Origin: an uncultured Elusimicrobia bacterium
Lineage (GTDB): Bacteria; Elusimicrobiota; Endomicrobiia; Endomicrobiales; CAIRNS01
Reading direction: 5' to 3'
DNA: 64,000 nt
Assembly: GCA_903880015.1 (NCBI GenBank)
Contig: CAIRNS010000009.1
Span: forward strand, 1-64,000
This document shows positions 42,271 to 51,792 of this stretch, one piece after another. How positions within the stretch are numbered: position 1 is the first letter of the stretch; each line of letters opens with the position of its first letter. The position numbers and the translations under genes were made by a program. A model generated the notes under the pieces. The model was not told the DNA's origin, did no database searches, and saw only the letters and a program-made list of their open reading frames with translations.

Positions 42271-43489
42271 TTATTTTCACATAATCCAGAGAAAGGTCGC
42301 AGGTATAATAAGTTGCCGAGGCAGTACCGCTGCGAACATCGACCGTGATAGTCAGTTCTTTTTGCTGTAATATTTTCTTGGCTTTTTTTTCAGAGAAATC
42401 GACCGGGGCGCCGTTGCGCGCCACGCTGAGCCCGTCGAAATAAATATCAACGGTGTCGGGATTGATTTTCTCGCCGGACCGTCCGACGGCGGCTAAAACT
42501 CTGCCCCAGTTGGCGTCGGCGCCGAACACCGCTGTTTTGACCAGCGGTGAAGTGGCGATGGTTGCGGCAATTTTTTTTGCCGACGCAGCGGTCGCGGCGT
42601 TGCGTACGGTAACCGTGACCAGATGATTGGCGCCTTCGCCGTCCCGCGCGACCATTTTTGCCAAATCCAGACAAACAGCGTTAAGGGCGGATGAAAACGC
42701 GCGGGCAAGTGTACCGGCAGATATCGGCGTATTGCCCGCCGCGCCGTTAGCAAGAAGAAGAATGGTGTCATTGGTGGATGTGTCGCCGTCAACCGAAACA
42801 CAGTTAAACGATGGGGCAACTGCGGCCTTAAGAGCGCGCTGCGCAAAAGAGGGAGCCAGAGCGGCGTCGGTAAGAATAAAACTGAGCATGGTCGCGTGCG
42901 GGGCGACAAGATCGGGATGAATCATCCCGGCGCCCTTCACACACCCCCATATCGTCACGCGTTTTGCGCCGATATTCAGCGTCCGGGCAACTATTTTTAC
43001 GGCTGTATCCGTCGTCATGATGGCTTTTACGGCAGAAACCGGATTATTTTCCCCGGCTGCGATTTTTTTGCACACCGCGCTGATACCGTTGGTCATAAAC
43101 GACATGGGCAACCGCTTGCCGATAACACCGGTCGAGGCAACCACCACGGCGCGTTCGCCCAGAGAAAGCGACCGGGCAACCATGGCACCCATCGCGCCGG
43201 CATCCTTTTTCCCGGGGACTCCGGTACACGCGTTCGCACACCCCGAATTAGCAATAATTGCATGCATGCCGCAATTTTTATTCTTTTTCAAGTTATCTTG
43301 ACTGATGAGCACAGGGGCTGCTTTCACGAAATTGCTGGTAAACATCCCCGCCGCGACGCATGGTCGATCGGAAAAAAACAGCGCCAGATCCAATTTGTCT
43401 TTTTTCTTCGCGATGCCGCAATGCACGCCATTGACCACAAACCCTTTAGGGAACATATCAATTATCCTTTGTCGCCCGAGCATTTTCAC
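42251..43489 (-). CDS. argJ: Bifunctional glutamate N-acetyltransferase / amino-acid acetyltransferase ArgJ
   Basis: A 412-residue enzyme that recycles (and may make) acetylglutamate in arginine synthesis. It is self-cleaving: the cleavage/nucleophile threonine lies in the VSVDGDTSTNDT region near the middle. Other family segments are ALFFSDRPCVAAGMFTSN, IIANSGCANACTG and GADANWGRVLAAVG. The listed start is GTG at 43489; ATG two codons later (43483) with AGGTG upstream is equally good. It follows argC in the operon. Confidence 0.95.
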   Translation of the reverse strand: MKMLGRQRIIDMFPKGFVVNGVHCGIAKKKDKLDLALFFSDRPCVAAGMFTSNFVKAAPVLISQDNLKKNKNCGMHAIIANSGCANACTGVPGKKDAGAMGAMVARSLSLGERAVVVASTGVIGKRLPMSFMTNGISAVCKKIAAGENNPVSAVKAIMTTDTAVKIVARTLNIGAKRVTIWGCVKGAGMIHPDLVAPHATMLSFILTDAALAPSFAQRALKAAVAPSFNCVSVDGDTSTNDTILLLANGAAGNTPISAGTLARAFSSALNAVCLDLAKMVARDGEGANHLVTVTVRNAATAASAKKIAATIATSPLVKTAVFGADANWGRVLAAVGRSGEKINPDTVDIYFDGLSVARNGAPVDFSEKKAKKILQQKELTITVDVRSGTASATYYTCDLSLDYVKINANYRT

Positions 43490-43535
43490 CTGCCCTGTCA
43501 GCGAATAATTTCACGACGCTCATATTCTTTGGGCG

Positions 43536-44576
43536 TTAATCAAGTCCTTCTTTTTCGTCGAACCCGAACATGATGTTCATGTTCTGAACCGCCTGGCCTG
43601 ATGCGCCTTTAAGCAGATTGTCGATAGCCGATATGACGACCAGCCGTCCGGCCCGCTCGTCGACTTTAAGTCCTATCTCGCAATAATTGGTGTTGGCAAC
43701 ATTTTTTACCGCCGGCAATTGCCCTTCATCCAACACCCGCACGAACGGTTCTGCGGCATACTTCTTTTTGTACAACGCCAGTATATCAGCCGTTGAGTGT
43801 GCGCCCTTGAGATTCATATAAATGGTAGAGATCATACCCCGCTCAATCGGCATGATGTGCGGCGTAAAAGTTATTTTAAGGGGAACGCTGCTGCCGGCTA
43901 GGGCCGTGAGCTCCTGCTCTATTTCAGGCAGATGGCGGTGTCCGCCGGCAATATTGTAGGGCCGGAAGTTGGGGTGCTCCGTCTCAAAATATGCGGCTGC
44001 CGTTTTTCTGCCTGCGCCTGATATGCCGCTTTTCGCATCGACAATAATTGACGCTGCATCCACAATGCCGCCTGCGGAAAGCACGGGAAGGCACCCAAGA
44101 ATGACCGATGTTGGATAACAACCCGGGTTGGCAACCAGCGTTGCCGCAACGAGTTTTTTTCGATACAGTTCAGGCAAACCATAGACGGCCAGCGAAAGAA
44201 GGTCATGCGCCGTGTGGAATTTCGCGTACCATTGTTCGTATGTTTTTTTATCGGAAATCCTGAAATCAGCCGAAAGGTCAATAACCTTGACTCCTGCCGA
44301 GACAAGCGCCGGCGCAATCTCAAAGGATACCGTATGGGGCAGGGCCAAAAACACCACATCGCACGAGGAAACCAGCCGCGCAATGTCGAGCCCCTCGCAG
44401 GAAAGTTTCAGGTCGGCAAAATGCGCATAGATATCTTTGAGTGACCGGACCTCCGCTGCAGACCGGCCCTGCAGGGCGGTCACTGACGCGTGCGGATGCC
44501 GCACCAGAATTTTCAGCAGTTCTTCTCCGGTGTATCCGGTAATACCTATAATGCCCGCCCTAATTTTTTGTTTCAT
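43536..44576 (-). CDS. argC: N-Acetyl-gamma-glutamyl-phosphate reductase
   Basis: A 346-residue NADPH enzyme of arginine synthesis. The Rossmann start is AGIIGITGYTGEELLKIL, the catalytic cysteine is C153 in NPGCYPTSVILG, and the histidine motif HIMPIERGMISTIY lies in the C-terminal domain. The 5' end overlaps rsmI by 17 bases. With argJ it gives two adjacent steps; argB, argD and later genes are elsewhere. Confidence 0.96.
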   Translation of the reverse strand: MKQKIRAGIIGITGYTGEELLKILVRHPHASVTALQGRSAAEVRSLKDIYAHFADLKLSCEGLDIARLVSSCDVVFLALPHTVSFEIAPALVSAGVKVIDLSADFRISDKKTYEQWYAKFHTAHDLLSLAVYGLPELYRKKLVAATLVANPGCYPTSVILGCLPVLSAGGIVDAASIIVDAKSGISGAGRKTAAAYFETEHPNFRPYNIAGGHRHLPEIEQELTALAGSSVPLKITFTPHIMPIERGMISTIYMNLKGAHSTADILALYKKKYAAEPFVRVLDEGQLPAVKNVANTNYCEIGLKVDERAGRLVVISAIDNLLKGASGQAVQNMNIMFGFDEKEGLD

Positions 44577-45288
44577 CGTCTGTTTCTTCCTCTTCCTGTT
44601 CTTCTTTGGCCACGCCTTCCGGTGTGAACATCACCACAAATTCCCCCCGCATTTCCCTGCCCTTAACGGCCTCACTGACGCTTTCCAGCGTACCGCGGAT
44701 GAATTCTTCGAATTTTTTAGTCACTTCCCGCGCCAGCACCACCCGCGTTTGAGGTGGAAAAATGGTTGCGCAATGCGCCAGTGTTTTTACCACCCGGTAC
44801 GGCGATTCATAAAAAACAACAGTCGAGCCCAGTGCGGCGGCAGCAGCCAATTCTTTTTTTAATTTCCCCGCCTTGCGTTTGAGAAATCCCAGAAATATAA
44901 AATTGTCGCTCGGCAGACCTGAGGCCACCAGTGCCGTAACTGCCGCGCATGGACCGGGCAGGGGCACCACGGACAACCCCGCGTCTATCGCCGCACGCAC
45001 CAGATAATAGCCGGGGTCGGAAATACCCGGTGTGCCGCTATCGCTTACCAACGCGTAGTTTTTCCCGGCGGCAATTTCAGCGATAATATGCGGAATACGG
45101 TGTCGTTGATTGTAGGTATAAAAACTGACCAACGGCTTTTTAAAATCAAAATGCGTCAGAAGTTTCATCGTCTGGCGCGTGTCTTCGCACGCGATGACAT
45201 CTACTTCACGCAGCAAGCGCAGAGCGCGCAGGGTAATATCCTCAAGATTGCCGATGGGTGTGGGAATCAGGTACAGGGTCCCTGACAT
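44560..45288 (-). CDS. rsmI: 16S rRNA (cytidine1402-2'-O)-methyltransferase
   Basis: A 242-residue tetrapyrrole-methylase-fold enzyme. It shows LYLIPTPIGNLEDITLRAL, DVIACEDTRQTMKLL, ALVSDSGTPGISDPGYYLV and FYESPYRVVKTLA, all RsmI signatures. ATG at 45288 overlaps the stop of the HD-GYP gene by one base (TGATG); a TTG one codon earlier is less likely. The C-terminal end is very acidic (EEQEEEETDDETKN). Confidence 0.96.
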   Translation of the reverse strand: MSGTLYLIPTPIGNLEDITLRALRLLREVDVIACEDTRQTMKLLTHFDFKKPLVSFYTYNQRHRIPHIIAEIAAGKNYALVSDSGTPGISDPGYYLVRAAIDAGLSVVPLPGPCAAVTALVASGLPSDNFIFLGFLKRKAGKLKKELAAAAALGSTVVFYESPYRVVKTLAHCATIFPPQTRVVLAREVTKKFEEFIRGTLESVSEAVKGREMRGEFVVMFTPEGVAKEEQEEEETDDETKN

Positions 45289-46538
45289 CAATGCACCGGC
45301 TCCGCGTTCTCCTCGTCAAGAATATCGAGAAACACCGCGACAACCTTAGGGTCAAATTGACTGCCGGAACCCTTTTGCAATTCTTCGATAGCCGTGGACC
45401 GCAACAGCGCCTTGCGGTACGGCCGGTCGGAAGTGATAGCATCGTAGGCGTCGATGACTGCCACGATGCGGGCACCCAGCGGAATCTCCTCGCCGCGCAA
45501 CCCTTCGGGATATCCCTTGCCGTTAAACCATTCCTGATGATACAGCACCATCGGCGCAATCGGTGACAAAAATGCCACCGGCGCGAGAATCCGGTTACCG
45601 ATAGCCGGATGTTTCATGATAAGCGTGCGTTCATCCTGCGTCAGCGCCCCGTTCTTATGCAAAATCTGTTCGTCAATACCGATCTTGCCGATATCATGCA
45701 TCAGGGCGGCGTACTCGATGTGGCGGATCATCGGCGCCGGAAGATTGAGCTTATGGCCGATCAGTCGGGCATACCGGCGAGCGCGATCGGCATGTTCGTG
45801 GGTATAGGCGTCTTTTGCATCTATGGCCCGAGCCAGCGTTTGCACCATTTCAAGATAGAAGTCTTGAAGGTTATCGTAAAGATCAATATTTTCCAAGGTA
45901 ATCGCCGCCTGGTCGGCCAAAATCGTCAACAGCCGCACATCTCGTTCCTCGAAGCGCTGTTCGGCTTCAACGGAGTTGACATTGAGCACCCCGATAATCC
46001 GATTTTTTACGCGCAACGGGACAGAAATGAACGAGCGAGAGGTGTAGGTTCCCGCTAACAGAGCATGCTGAAAACGGACATCGGTTCTGATATCCTCGAC
46101 AAATATCCCTTTGCCTGTCTCCGCCACGCGGCCGGCAATGCCTTCGCCGACCTTCAAATGCGTTGCCGCGACGGCTTCCGGCGAGAGACCGCGTGACGCC
46201 ACGACGATTAATTCATTGGTTTCGTGGTTAATCATCATCAACGAACCGGCGTCTGAACGAAGCAAACGGCAGGCGGAGTCAATGACGGAAAGGTTCAACT
46301 CTTCCTTGGAAGCAATACCGGTTGCCGTCATGCCGAACTCGTGTATGCCAACAAGCATAACCAGCAGGTTGTCGAGATCGCCGATATAGAGCTGTAATTT
46401 TTCCTGGGATGATTTTAACCGGCGGGCATGAATAACAGCCAGCTGACGGGCAGCATTGCGCTGGCGAACGATATATATCCAGATAAGGACAAAACTAACC
46501 GTCAGAAGAAAGAGAAGGATATCTTGAAATAATATCAT
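45288..46538 (-). CDS. GAF and HD-GYP domain signalling protein (probable c-di-GMP phosphodiesterase)
   Basis: The 416-residue protein has one N-terminal membrane helix (about 5-24), a short coiled region, a GAF domain (about 80-215, EELNLSVIDSACRLL to DQAAITLENI) and an HD-GYP domain (about 230-400). The metal motif is ALMHDIGKIGID, and the GYP motif reads YHQEWFNGKGYPEGL. The usual second histidine of HHE is Q here, a variant also met in other members, so activity is likely but not certain. It would lower cyclic-di-GMP in response to a GAF ligand. The end overlaps rsmI by one base; a functional link to rRNA methylation is not evident. Confidence 0.92.
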   Translation of the reverse strand: MILFQDILLFLLTVSFVLIWIYIVRQRNAARQLAVIHARRLKSSQEKLQLYIGDLDNLLVMLVGIHEFGMTATGIASKEELNLSVIDSACRLLRSDAGSLMMINHETNELIVVASRGLSPEAVAATHLKVGEGIAGRVAETGKGIFVEDIRTDVRFQHALLAGTYTSRSFISVPLRVKNRIIGVLNVNSVEAEQRFEERDVRLLTILADQAAITLENIDLYDNLQDFYLEMVQTLARAIDAKDAYTHEHADRARRYARLIGHKLNLPAPMIRHIEYAALMHDIGKIGIDEQILHKNGALTQDERTLIMKHPAIGNRILAPVAFLSPIAPMVLYHQEWFNGKGYPEGLRGEEIPLGARIVAVIDAYDAITSDRPYRKALLRSTAIEELQKGSGSQFDPKVVAVFLDILDEENAEPVH

Positions 46539-46589
46539 GCGCGCTTACATACCTTGTACGGGAAAATGCTCAGTCAAGCCCGGCAGTCA

Positions 46590-48179
46590 TTACTCGGCGG
46601 CAAATGCGTGATAGTCGATATTCGGGAAAATATTGTTGCGAAACTCAAGGTCGCCCAAAAAGCCCTCGTCAATAGATTTGCGTTTGATTTGGTCGTGCAA
46701 GGCGGTGAAGTTCGTGATGTGGTCCCGCGTTCTTTTTTCCGCATACTCGACCATGGTGCGCGTGGTCATGATAAACGCCCAATCCGAGGATTGCGCCAGC
46801 AAGAGCTCTCTGGCCGCCTGGTTCAGCGCCCGGCGCCAAATGCCTTCAGCGGAAGGGTTATCCCGAACCAGCTCGCTCATGCGTTCGACGGCCTTGTGCA
46901 GATGGCGGTATATCCAATCGTTCATCCCGTTGAGCCAAACCTCATAATAGCCTTTGTCGCCCCACGATGAAGCCGCCGGCGTGATAACTTGATTCTTGGG
47001 AAACTTCTGCAGATATTCCGTCGGCGTTATCGGTTTGAAAACATCCTGGTCATAGTGTATTTTCCGGAACAGAAAATCGAGGAATTGCGGACCTTCAAAC
47101 CACCAGTGTCCGAACAGTTCCGCATCGTACATGGACACGACGAGCGGCGGCCGCCCTAAAACGCCGGAGAGATGCTCGACTTGCTTTTCCCGGTTAAACA
47201 TAAAATTGCCGGCGTGGGACGCCGCCTTGTTGCGCGCCCATTCGGGATTGTACGGCTGTTTTTCGCTCAAAGGAACCTTGCCGGTAATCCGGTGGTATTT
47301 TAATCCGATGTTGCGGCGTAATCCATCGGAATGGAGATACGGTTGAATATAATCGTAGTCGAGGTCGTAACCCAAATCACGGTAAAATTCGCGATAGTCA
47401 GGATCGCCCGGATAGCCGGTTTCCGCGCTCCAGACCTGCTGCGCCGTTTCCACATCGCGCCCGAACGCCGCTACGCCTGAGGGACAATATACCGGCGCAA
47501 AAACACCAAATCGCGGACGCGGCGTTCCGTACAGGATTCCGTGCGCTTCAAGAAAGAAAAAGCGAATGCCTTCTTTTTTCAACTCTTCATCGATGCCCGG
47601 CTGATAGGCACATTCGGAAAGCCAAATGCCGTTTGGCCGACGGCCGAAATGGCGTTCATAGTCCTCACAAGCAACCTTCACCTGAGCGCGGATAGCCGAC
47701 TTACTGACCTGGCTCGGCAAAAACCCGTGGGTCGCACAACAGGTGATAATCTCAAGTTTGCCCGCGTCTTGCAAATTTTTAAATCCGGTAAGAATGTTCC
47801 CGTGATATTTTTCCCAGATACGCCGGCAATCATAGAGCATCCGCTGATACATCAACGCCGTTGGCTGGAACTCCGGCATACTGCGGGTGCGCCAGACCTC
47901 TTTTTCCGCCAGGTCGATAAGGCCGTTTAAGCGATGATAATAGCGGCTTTGCAGAAGAGAATCGGACAGCATTCCCGCCAGCGATGGGGTAATGGTCATC
48001 GTCAAACGGAAATCAATGCCCTCGACAATGAACTGTTCCAGTATGCCTAAAAGCGGCAGATATGTTTCGGTAATGCCTTCATAAAGCCAGTCCTCTTCCA
48101 GAAAATCAGGATATTCGGGATGACGGACATACGGCAGATGGGCATGAAGCTGCAGACACCAATATCCTTTAGGTTCCAT
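46590..48179 (-). CDS. Glycoside hydrolase family 57 (1,4-alpha-glucan branching enzyme type)
   Basis: A 529-residue GH57 enzyme. It opens with LQLHAHLPYVRHPEYPDFLEE, typical of GH57 branching enzymes. The catalytic nucleophile is E189 (GIWLSECAYQPG), and the acid/base aspartate is D352 (MYDAELFGHWWFEGP). The helical DUF1957 C-terminal domain has SSWGDKGYYEVWLNGMNDWIY. No signal peptide is present, so it acts in the cytoplasm on glycogen-like alpha-glucans. Two bases separate it from the DUF4912 gene upstream. Confidence 0.94.
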   Translation of the reverse strand: MEPKGYWCLQLHAHLPYVRHPEYPDFLEEDWLYEGITETYLPLLGILEQFIVEGIDFRLTMTITPSLAGMLSDSLLQSRYYHRLNGLIDLAEKEVWRTRSMPEFQPTALMYQRMLYDCRRIWEKYHGNILTGFKNLQDAGKLEIITCCATHGFLPSQVSKSAIRAQVKVACEDYERHFGRRPNGIWLSECAYQPGIDEELKKEGIRFFFLEAHGILYGTPRPRFGVFAPVYCPSGVAAFGRDVETAQQVWSAETGYPGDPDYREFYRDLGYDLDYDYIQPYLHSDGLRRNIGLKYHRITGKVPLSEKQPYNPEWARNKAASHAGNFMFNREKQVEHLSGVLGRPPLVVSMYDAELFGHWWFEGPQFLDFLFRKIHYDQDVFKPITPTEYLQKFPKNQVITPAASSWGDKGYYEVWLNGMNDWIYRHLHKAVERMSELVRDNPSAEGIWRRALNQAARELLLAQSSDWAFIMTTRTMVEYAEKRTRDHITNFTALHDQIKRKSIDEGFLGDLEFRNNIFPNIDYHAFAAE

Positions 48180-48181
48180 AC

Positions 48182-49048
48182 TTATTTCGTATCCCTTCTG
48201 ACGATAAAGGTGATGTCCCGTTCCATTGTTCCGTCAGAAGATATTGCATGGATAGGATATTGCTGAACGCCGTCAGGCAGATAGAAGCGCAGGGTAAATG
48301 TGCCGTCAGGCCGCAACGCAACGGGCTGTCCCTGAACGGTAAGTTTCGCATCCGGTTCCGTGGCGCCGTACACGATCACTTCCGTGTCCGCCTTAAGCCA
48401 AAAACCTTTCGGCCGAGTACCCTGTTCAGCGCCGCCGCGGCTGCTCCATGAACTTGCTCCCACCGGCGAAGTCGGCAAGGAAAGGGAAACTATTTCTTCC
48501 CAGCGTTCACGCATGTGCTTAGCGACATCAAACGAAGTATGCCCGATCTTGTCAACACCGGAAAGCTTTAACAACCGTTCAAACTCGACTTGTAAAATAG
48601 CCCATTGTTCGTCATTGACCGACGAGATTCCCTGCCGGGGCATCGCGATGATATTTGAGCGGGTTATAAGAATAAAAGTGCCGTCAGCGGTGACCAGACC
48701 CAAGTCAACGCACCACGACCTGTTTGTTTCGCCTGCATTGACATACCATGACTGCGCGCCTTCAACGGACACATCAAAAAACCGATGGGCGTTCCCGCCG
48801 TCAAAATTGACACCGGTCACATCGTACACGCGCAACACCCAGCGACTCGTTTTGAAAGTATCAACGCCGATACGGGTCCGCATCGCATCCATTACTCCCG
48901 ACGATACTTCCCAATAGGCAAAAAACCACAGCGGGTCACGGGGCAATATAACGATTTTTGTGTCTCCGTACGAGGATGGAAGCCCCGCGGTGTTGATGAG
49001 CCCCTTTGACGAAGAGCCCTGAATTTTTGAACTACTGTTCTCGTTCAT
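48182..49048 (-). CDS. DUF4912 domain protein
   Basis: A 288-residue protein with the DUF4912 domain at about residues 25-150: VILPRDPLWFFAYWEVS, then RVYDVTGV, SWYVNAGETNRSWCVDLG. A low-complexity linker follows. A C-terminal beta-rich domain (about 215-285) contains GFWLKADTEVIVYGATEPDAKLTVQ and resembles a bacterial Ig/big-type or glucan-binding fold. The family's role is not known; it is often beside GH57 enzymes, as here, which suggests a part in handling alpha-glucan. The serine-rich N-terminus is not a signal peptide. Confidence 0.88.
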   Translation of the reverse strand: MNENSSSKIQGSSSKGLINTAGLPSSYGDTKIVILPRDPLWFFAYWEVSSGVMDAMRTRIGVDTFKTSRWVLRVYDVTGVNFDGGNAHRFFDVSVEGAQSWYVNAGETNRSWCVDLGLVTADGTFILITRSNIIAMPRQGISSVNDEQWAILQVEFERLLKLSGVDKIGHTSFDVAKHMRERWEEIVSLSLPTSPVGASSWSSRGGAEQGTRPKGFWLKADTEVIVYGATEPDAKLTVQGQPVALRPDGTFTLRFYLPDGVQQYPIHAISSDGTMERDITFIVRRDTK

Positions 49049-49137
49049 ACTGCCTCCCGAAGGGAATCGATGATAATAGAGTGGTAAAGTCGTTGATAAT
49101 ATGTGCGATTTTAACTTATTAACGAATATTTGTCAAA

Positions 49138-49166
49138 TTGACAGCAGACACCCTTTTTGCTAAACT
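49138..49166 (+). promoter_or_regulatory. Strong promoter of the aroE operon, near leaderless
   Basis: TTGACA (49138-49143) and TAAACT (49161-49166) are separated by exactly 17 bases. The ATG of aroE is only eight bases after the -10 box, so the transcript would start one to three bases before the ATG. No ribosome-binding site is present, which fits a leaderless mRNA. Confidence 0.78.
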
Positions 49167-49174
49167 GACACGAC

Positions 49175-50029
49175 ATGAAAAAAAGTGCTCATCTCATTAC
49201 TCAATCAACGCAGATCACCGGTTTGTTCGGCTATCCGGTCCGCCACACATTGTCGCCCGCCATGCATAATGCGGCTTTTGCGCACACCGGTTTGCCGTTT
49301 GTATATCTGCCGTTTGAAGTTCGGCCGCACGATTTGAAAGCGGCAACAGCGGCTATCCGCGCGCTGGGGCTAACCGGCGTGAATGTAACCATCCCTCACA
49401 AAGAAACAATTATCCCGTTTCTGGACCGCATTGATGCCGCGGCAAAAAAAATCGGCAGCGTCAACACGGTTGTTAATATCAAAGGGAAACTAACGGGGTA
49501 CAACACCGACGCACCGGGATTTTTGATGGATATCCGGCAGTGCGGATGTAATCCATCCAATGCTACTGCCCTGCTGGTCGGCTCAGGCGGAGCCGCGAAA
49601 GCGGTCGCCCGGGGACTGATTGATGCCGGAGCTAAGAAACTTTTCATTACCGGCAATGATGTCCGGCAAGGGACCGCACTGTGCCGCCGACTGCCGCGAA
49701 CAACATTTGTGGCGCTCTCCGCATGGAAAGAAAAGATTGCGCAAGCCGACATCCTCATCAATGCAACGCCCATCGGCATGGAAACAACCGATGCCCCGCT
49801 GGCAAACGCGCACGAATTGCACAACAAACTCTTTGTGTACGACTTGATCTACACGCATACTACCGGACTACTGCAGGCCGCCCGTGCGGCAGGCGCCCGA
49901 TACGCTGATGGATCGGGAATGCTTTTGTATCAGGGTGCTCTTTCCTTTGAGCGATGGACCAATACCAAAGCGCCCGTAGCGGTTATGCGCGGGGCACTGT
50001 TAACCGCCCTTAAGAAACATTCAAAATAA
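49175..50029 (+). CDS. aroE: Shikimate dehydrogenase
   Basis: A 284-residue NADPH enzyme of the shikimate pathway. Substrate motifs FGYPVRHTLSPAMHNAAF and GVNVTIPHKETIIPFLD (catalytic lysine) are followed by LLVGSGGAAKAVARGL and DLIYTHTTGLLQAAR. It joins aroF and aroA on the other strand, so three shikimate steps are coded here. It heads a plus-strand run of six genes. Confidence 0.96.
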   Translation: MKKSAHLITQSTQITGLFGYPVRHTLSPAMHNAAFAHTGLPFVYLPFEVRPHDLKAATAAIRALGLTGVNVTIPHKETIIPFLDRIDAAAKKIGSVNTVVNIKGKLTGYNTDAPGFLMDIRQCGCNPSNATALLVGSGGAAKAVARGLIDAGAKKLFITGNDVRQGTALCRRLPRTTFVALSAWKEKIAQADILINATPIGMETTDAPLANAHELHNKLFVYDLIYTHTTGLLQAARAAGARYADGSGMLLYQGALSFERWTNTKAPVAVMRGALLTALKKHSK

Positions 50030-50065
50030 AATTTCATTCAGCTCGATAAAAGGAAGGTGGCCAGC

Positions 50066-51082
50066 GTGATTATGTGGATTGTTCGAGGTTTGGTACTTAT
50101 CGCCGGACCGCTCATCAGTTATTTTCAGATTTCTCATACCTATCACGGACTGTTTGTCGGACTGCTGATTTCAAGCGTTGTTATTATTGCGGAAATCATC
50201 ATTCAGCGTTTTCCGCTGGATGCCATTGCCGCGGCGGTCGTCGGCATTGTATTCGGGCTTGTCGCCGCACGCCTTATGGACTTTACAGTTTCCCTGACGG
50301 ACAACCAGCGAATCCTCTCGTTCATGAAGGATTATTCTTTGCTGCTCAAAGTGCTCTTGGCGTATATCGGGCTCATCGTTGCCGTCAGCAAAAAATCAGA
50401 GTTGGATTTTCTCAACCGCGACATACTGAAAACCGGCAGGCCCCGGGCATCCAACGATCTCGTTGTTCTTGACGCCAGCGCCATCATCGACGGCCGCATT
50501 GCGGATATCACTGAGGTAAAATTTATTGCGGGAACGGTCATCGTCCCCCGATTTGTTGTGGCTGAAATTCAGGCGCAGTCCGATTCAGCCGACACCTTTA
50601 AGCGCAACCGGGCACGCCGGGGATTGGACATTCTGGCTAAACTTCAGAAAGACCCGGGCATTACGGTCAAGATATCCGACAAGGATTACCCCGCCATTAA
50701 GGGCACCGAAGAAAAACTGGTAGAACTGGCTAAAGACCTCGGCGGAAAGATTGCCACCACGGATTTTAATCTCAATAAAGCAGCTATGTTGCAAGGAATT
50801 ACCGTCCTTAATGTCAGCGACCTGTCCAACACATTGAAACCCGTGTACCTGCCCGGCGAAACCATGCCAATATTTCTGGTGAAAGAAGGCAAAGAAATCA
50901 ATCAAGCCATCGGCTATCTTAACGACGGAACGATGGTGGTCATTGAGGACGGCCGCAAGAATGTCGGAAAACGGATTGATGTCATCGTGACATCCATTTT
51001 GCAGACATCGACAGGCAGGATGGTTTTTGCCAAGACCGCCGGCGGCACATCCCCGCAATCCCAACGCAATGAACAATCCTAA
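50066..51082 (+). CDS. PIN/TRAM domain integral membrane protein (YacL family)
   Basis: The 338-residue protein has four N-terminal hydrophobic helices (about 1-110), a PIN nuclease-fold domain (about 135-255, VVLDASAIIDGRIADI with the acidic site residues; TTDFNLNKAA), and a C-terminal TRAM domain (about 265-330, INQAIGYLNDGTMVVIEDGR) that binds RNA. It is the YacL type, a possible membrane-tethered RNase of unknown target. The GTG at 50066 is chosen because AGGAAGG ends eight bases before it; GTG at 50057 would overlap that site. It overlaps ispD by 14 bases. Confidence 0.9.
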   Translation: MIMWIVRGLVLIAGPLISYFQISHTYHGLFVGLLISSVVIIAEIIIQRFPLDAIAAAVVGIVFGLVAARLMDFTVSLTDNQRILSFMKDYSLLLKVLLAYIGLIVAVSKKSELDFLNRDILKTGRPRASNDLVVLDASAIIDGRIADITEVKFIAGTVIVPRFVVAEIQAQSDSADTFKRNRARRGLDILAKLQKDPGITVKISDKDYPAIKGTEEKLVELAKDLGGKIATTDFNLNKAAMLQGITVLNVSDLSNTLKPVYLPGETMPIFLVKEGKEINQAIGYLNDGTMVVIEDGRKNVGKRIDVIVTSILQTSTGRMVFAKTAGGTSPQSQRNEQS

Positions 51083-51737
51083 CAATGCCGCAATCATCGT
51101 TGCAGCCGGCGCAGGCACGCGCTTAGGCGCCGCAACGCCAAAACAATTTTTAAAACTTAATGGTTTGCCGGTATTCCTGTGGAGCGTCCGCGCCTTTCAA
51201 AAAACGCGGCTATTTTCCCAAATTATTGTAGTGGTTCCGTCAGTATTTGTGCGCCGCCTCACACCGCTTGCGCAACGCAATAACTTTACGCTGATTGCCG
51301 GTGGTCGCGAGCGGCATGATTCCGTCAAGGCAGGGCTTAAGGGGCTCAATGATTCGATACACTATGTCGCTATCCACGACGGCGCACGACCACTGGTAAC
51401 GCCGGAAATTATTACCCGGGGCATTGCAGCCGCCCAACGGCACGGAGCGTCCGTTATAGCCGTTCCCGCGCGGGATACCGTTAAACTCAGCACCAAAAAA
51501 TCCATTGTTTCCAAAACAATTCCCCGCTCATCCGTATGGCTTGCGCAAACGCCTCAGACATTTAAGCGATCTGTCATCGAGCGCGCCTATGCACGACGCC
51601 CCGCAACCGTTACCGACGATGCGCAGGTGGTCGAATCAACCGGGGTGAAGGTAATAATCGTTCCGGGTGATTATTGCAACATTAAAATAACCGACCGCCG
51701 GGATTTTTCAATAGCCCGGCTGTTTATAAAAAAATAA
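51069..51737 (+). CDS. ispD: 2-C-methyl-D-erythritol 4-phosphate cytidylyltransferase
   Basis: A 222-residue enzyme, third step of the MEP pathway. It has [22 protein letters not shown] at the N-terminus (CTP-binding loop), [16 protein letters not shown] and [21 protein letters not shown] at 51069 lies within the end of the PIN/TRAM gene; no ribosome site is seen, so it relies on coupling. It is followed by ispF after 55 bases. Confidence 0.95.
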   Translation: MNNPNNAAIIVAAGAGTRLGAATPKQFLKLNGLPVFLWSVRAFQKTRLFSQIIVVVPSVFVRRLTPLAQRNNFTLIAGGRERHDSVKAGLKGLNDSIHYVAIHDGARPLVTPEIITRGIAAAQRHGASVIAVPARDTVKLSTKKSIVSKTIPRSSVWLAQTPQTFKRSVIERAYARRPATVTDDAQVVESTGVKVIIVPGDYCNIKITDRRDFSIARLFIKK

Positions 51738-51792
51738 CCGCATCTCCCGATTTCCCTCATTACCGGGTGTTGCATCCGAAAGGAATCCGCTT

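Noticed and set aside
43305-43573. Plus-strand open frames over argJ, argC and other minus-strand genes
   Set aside because: They show no family features and mirror the strong codon pattern of the real genes on the opposite strand.
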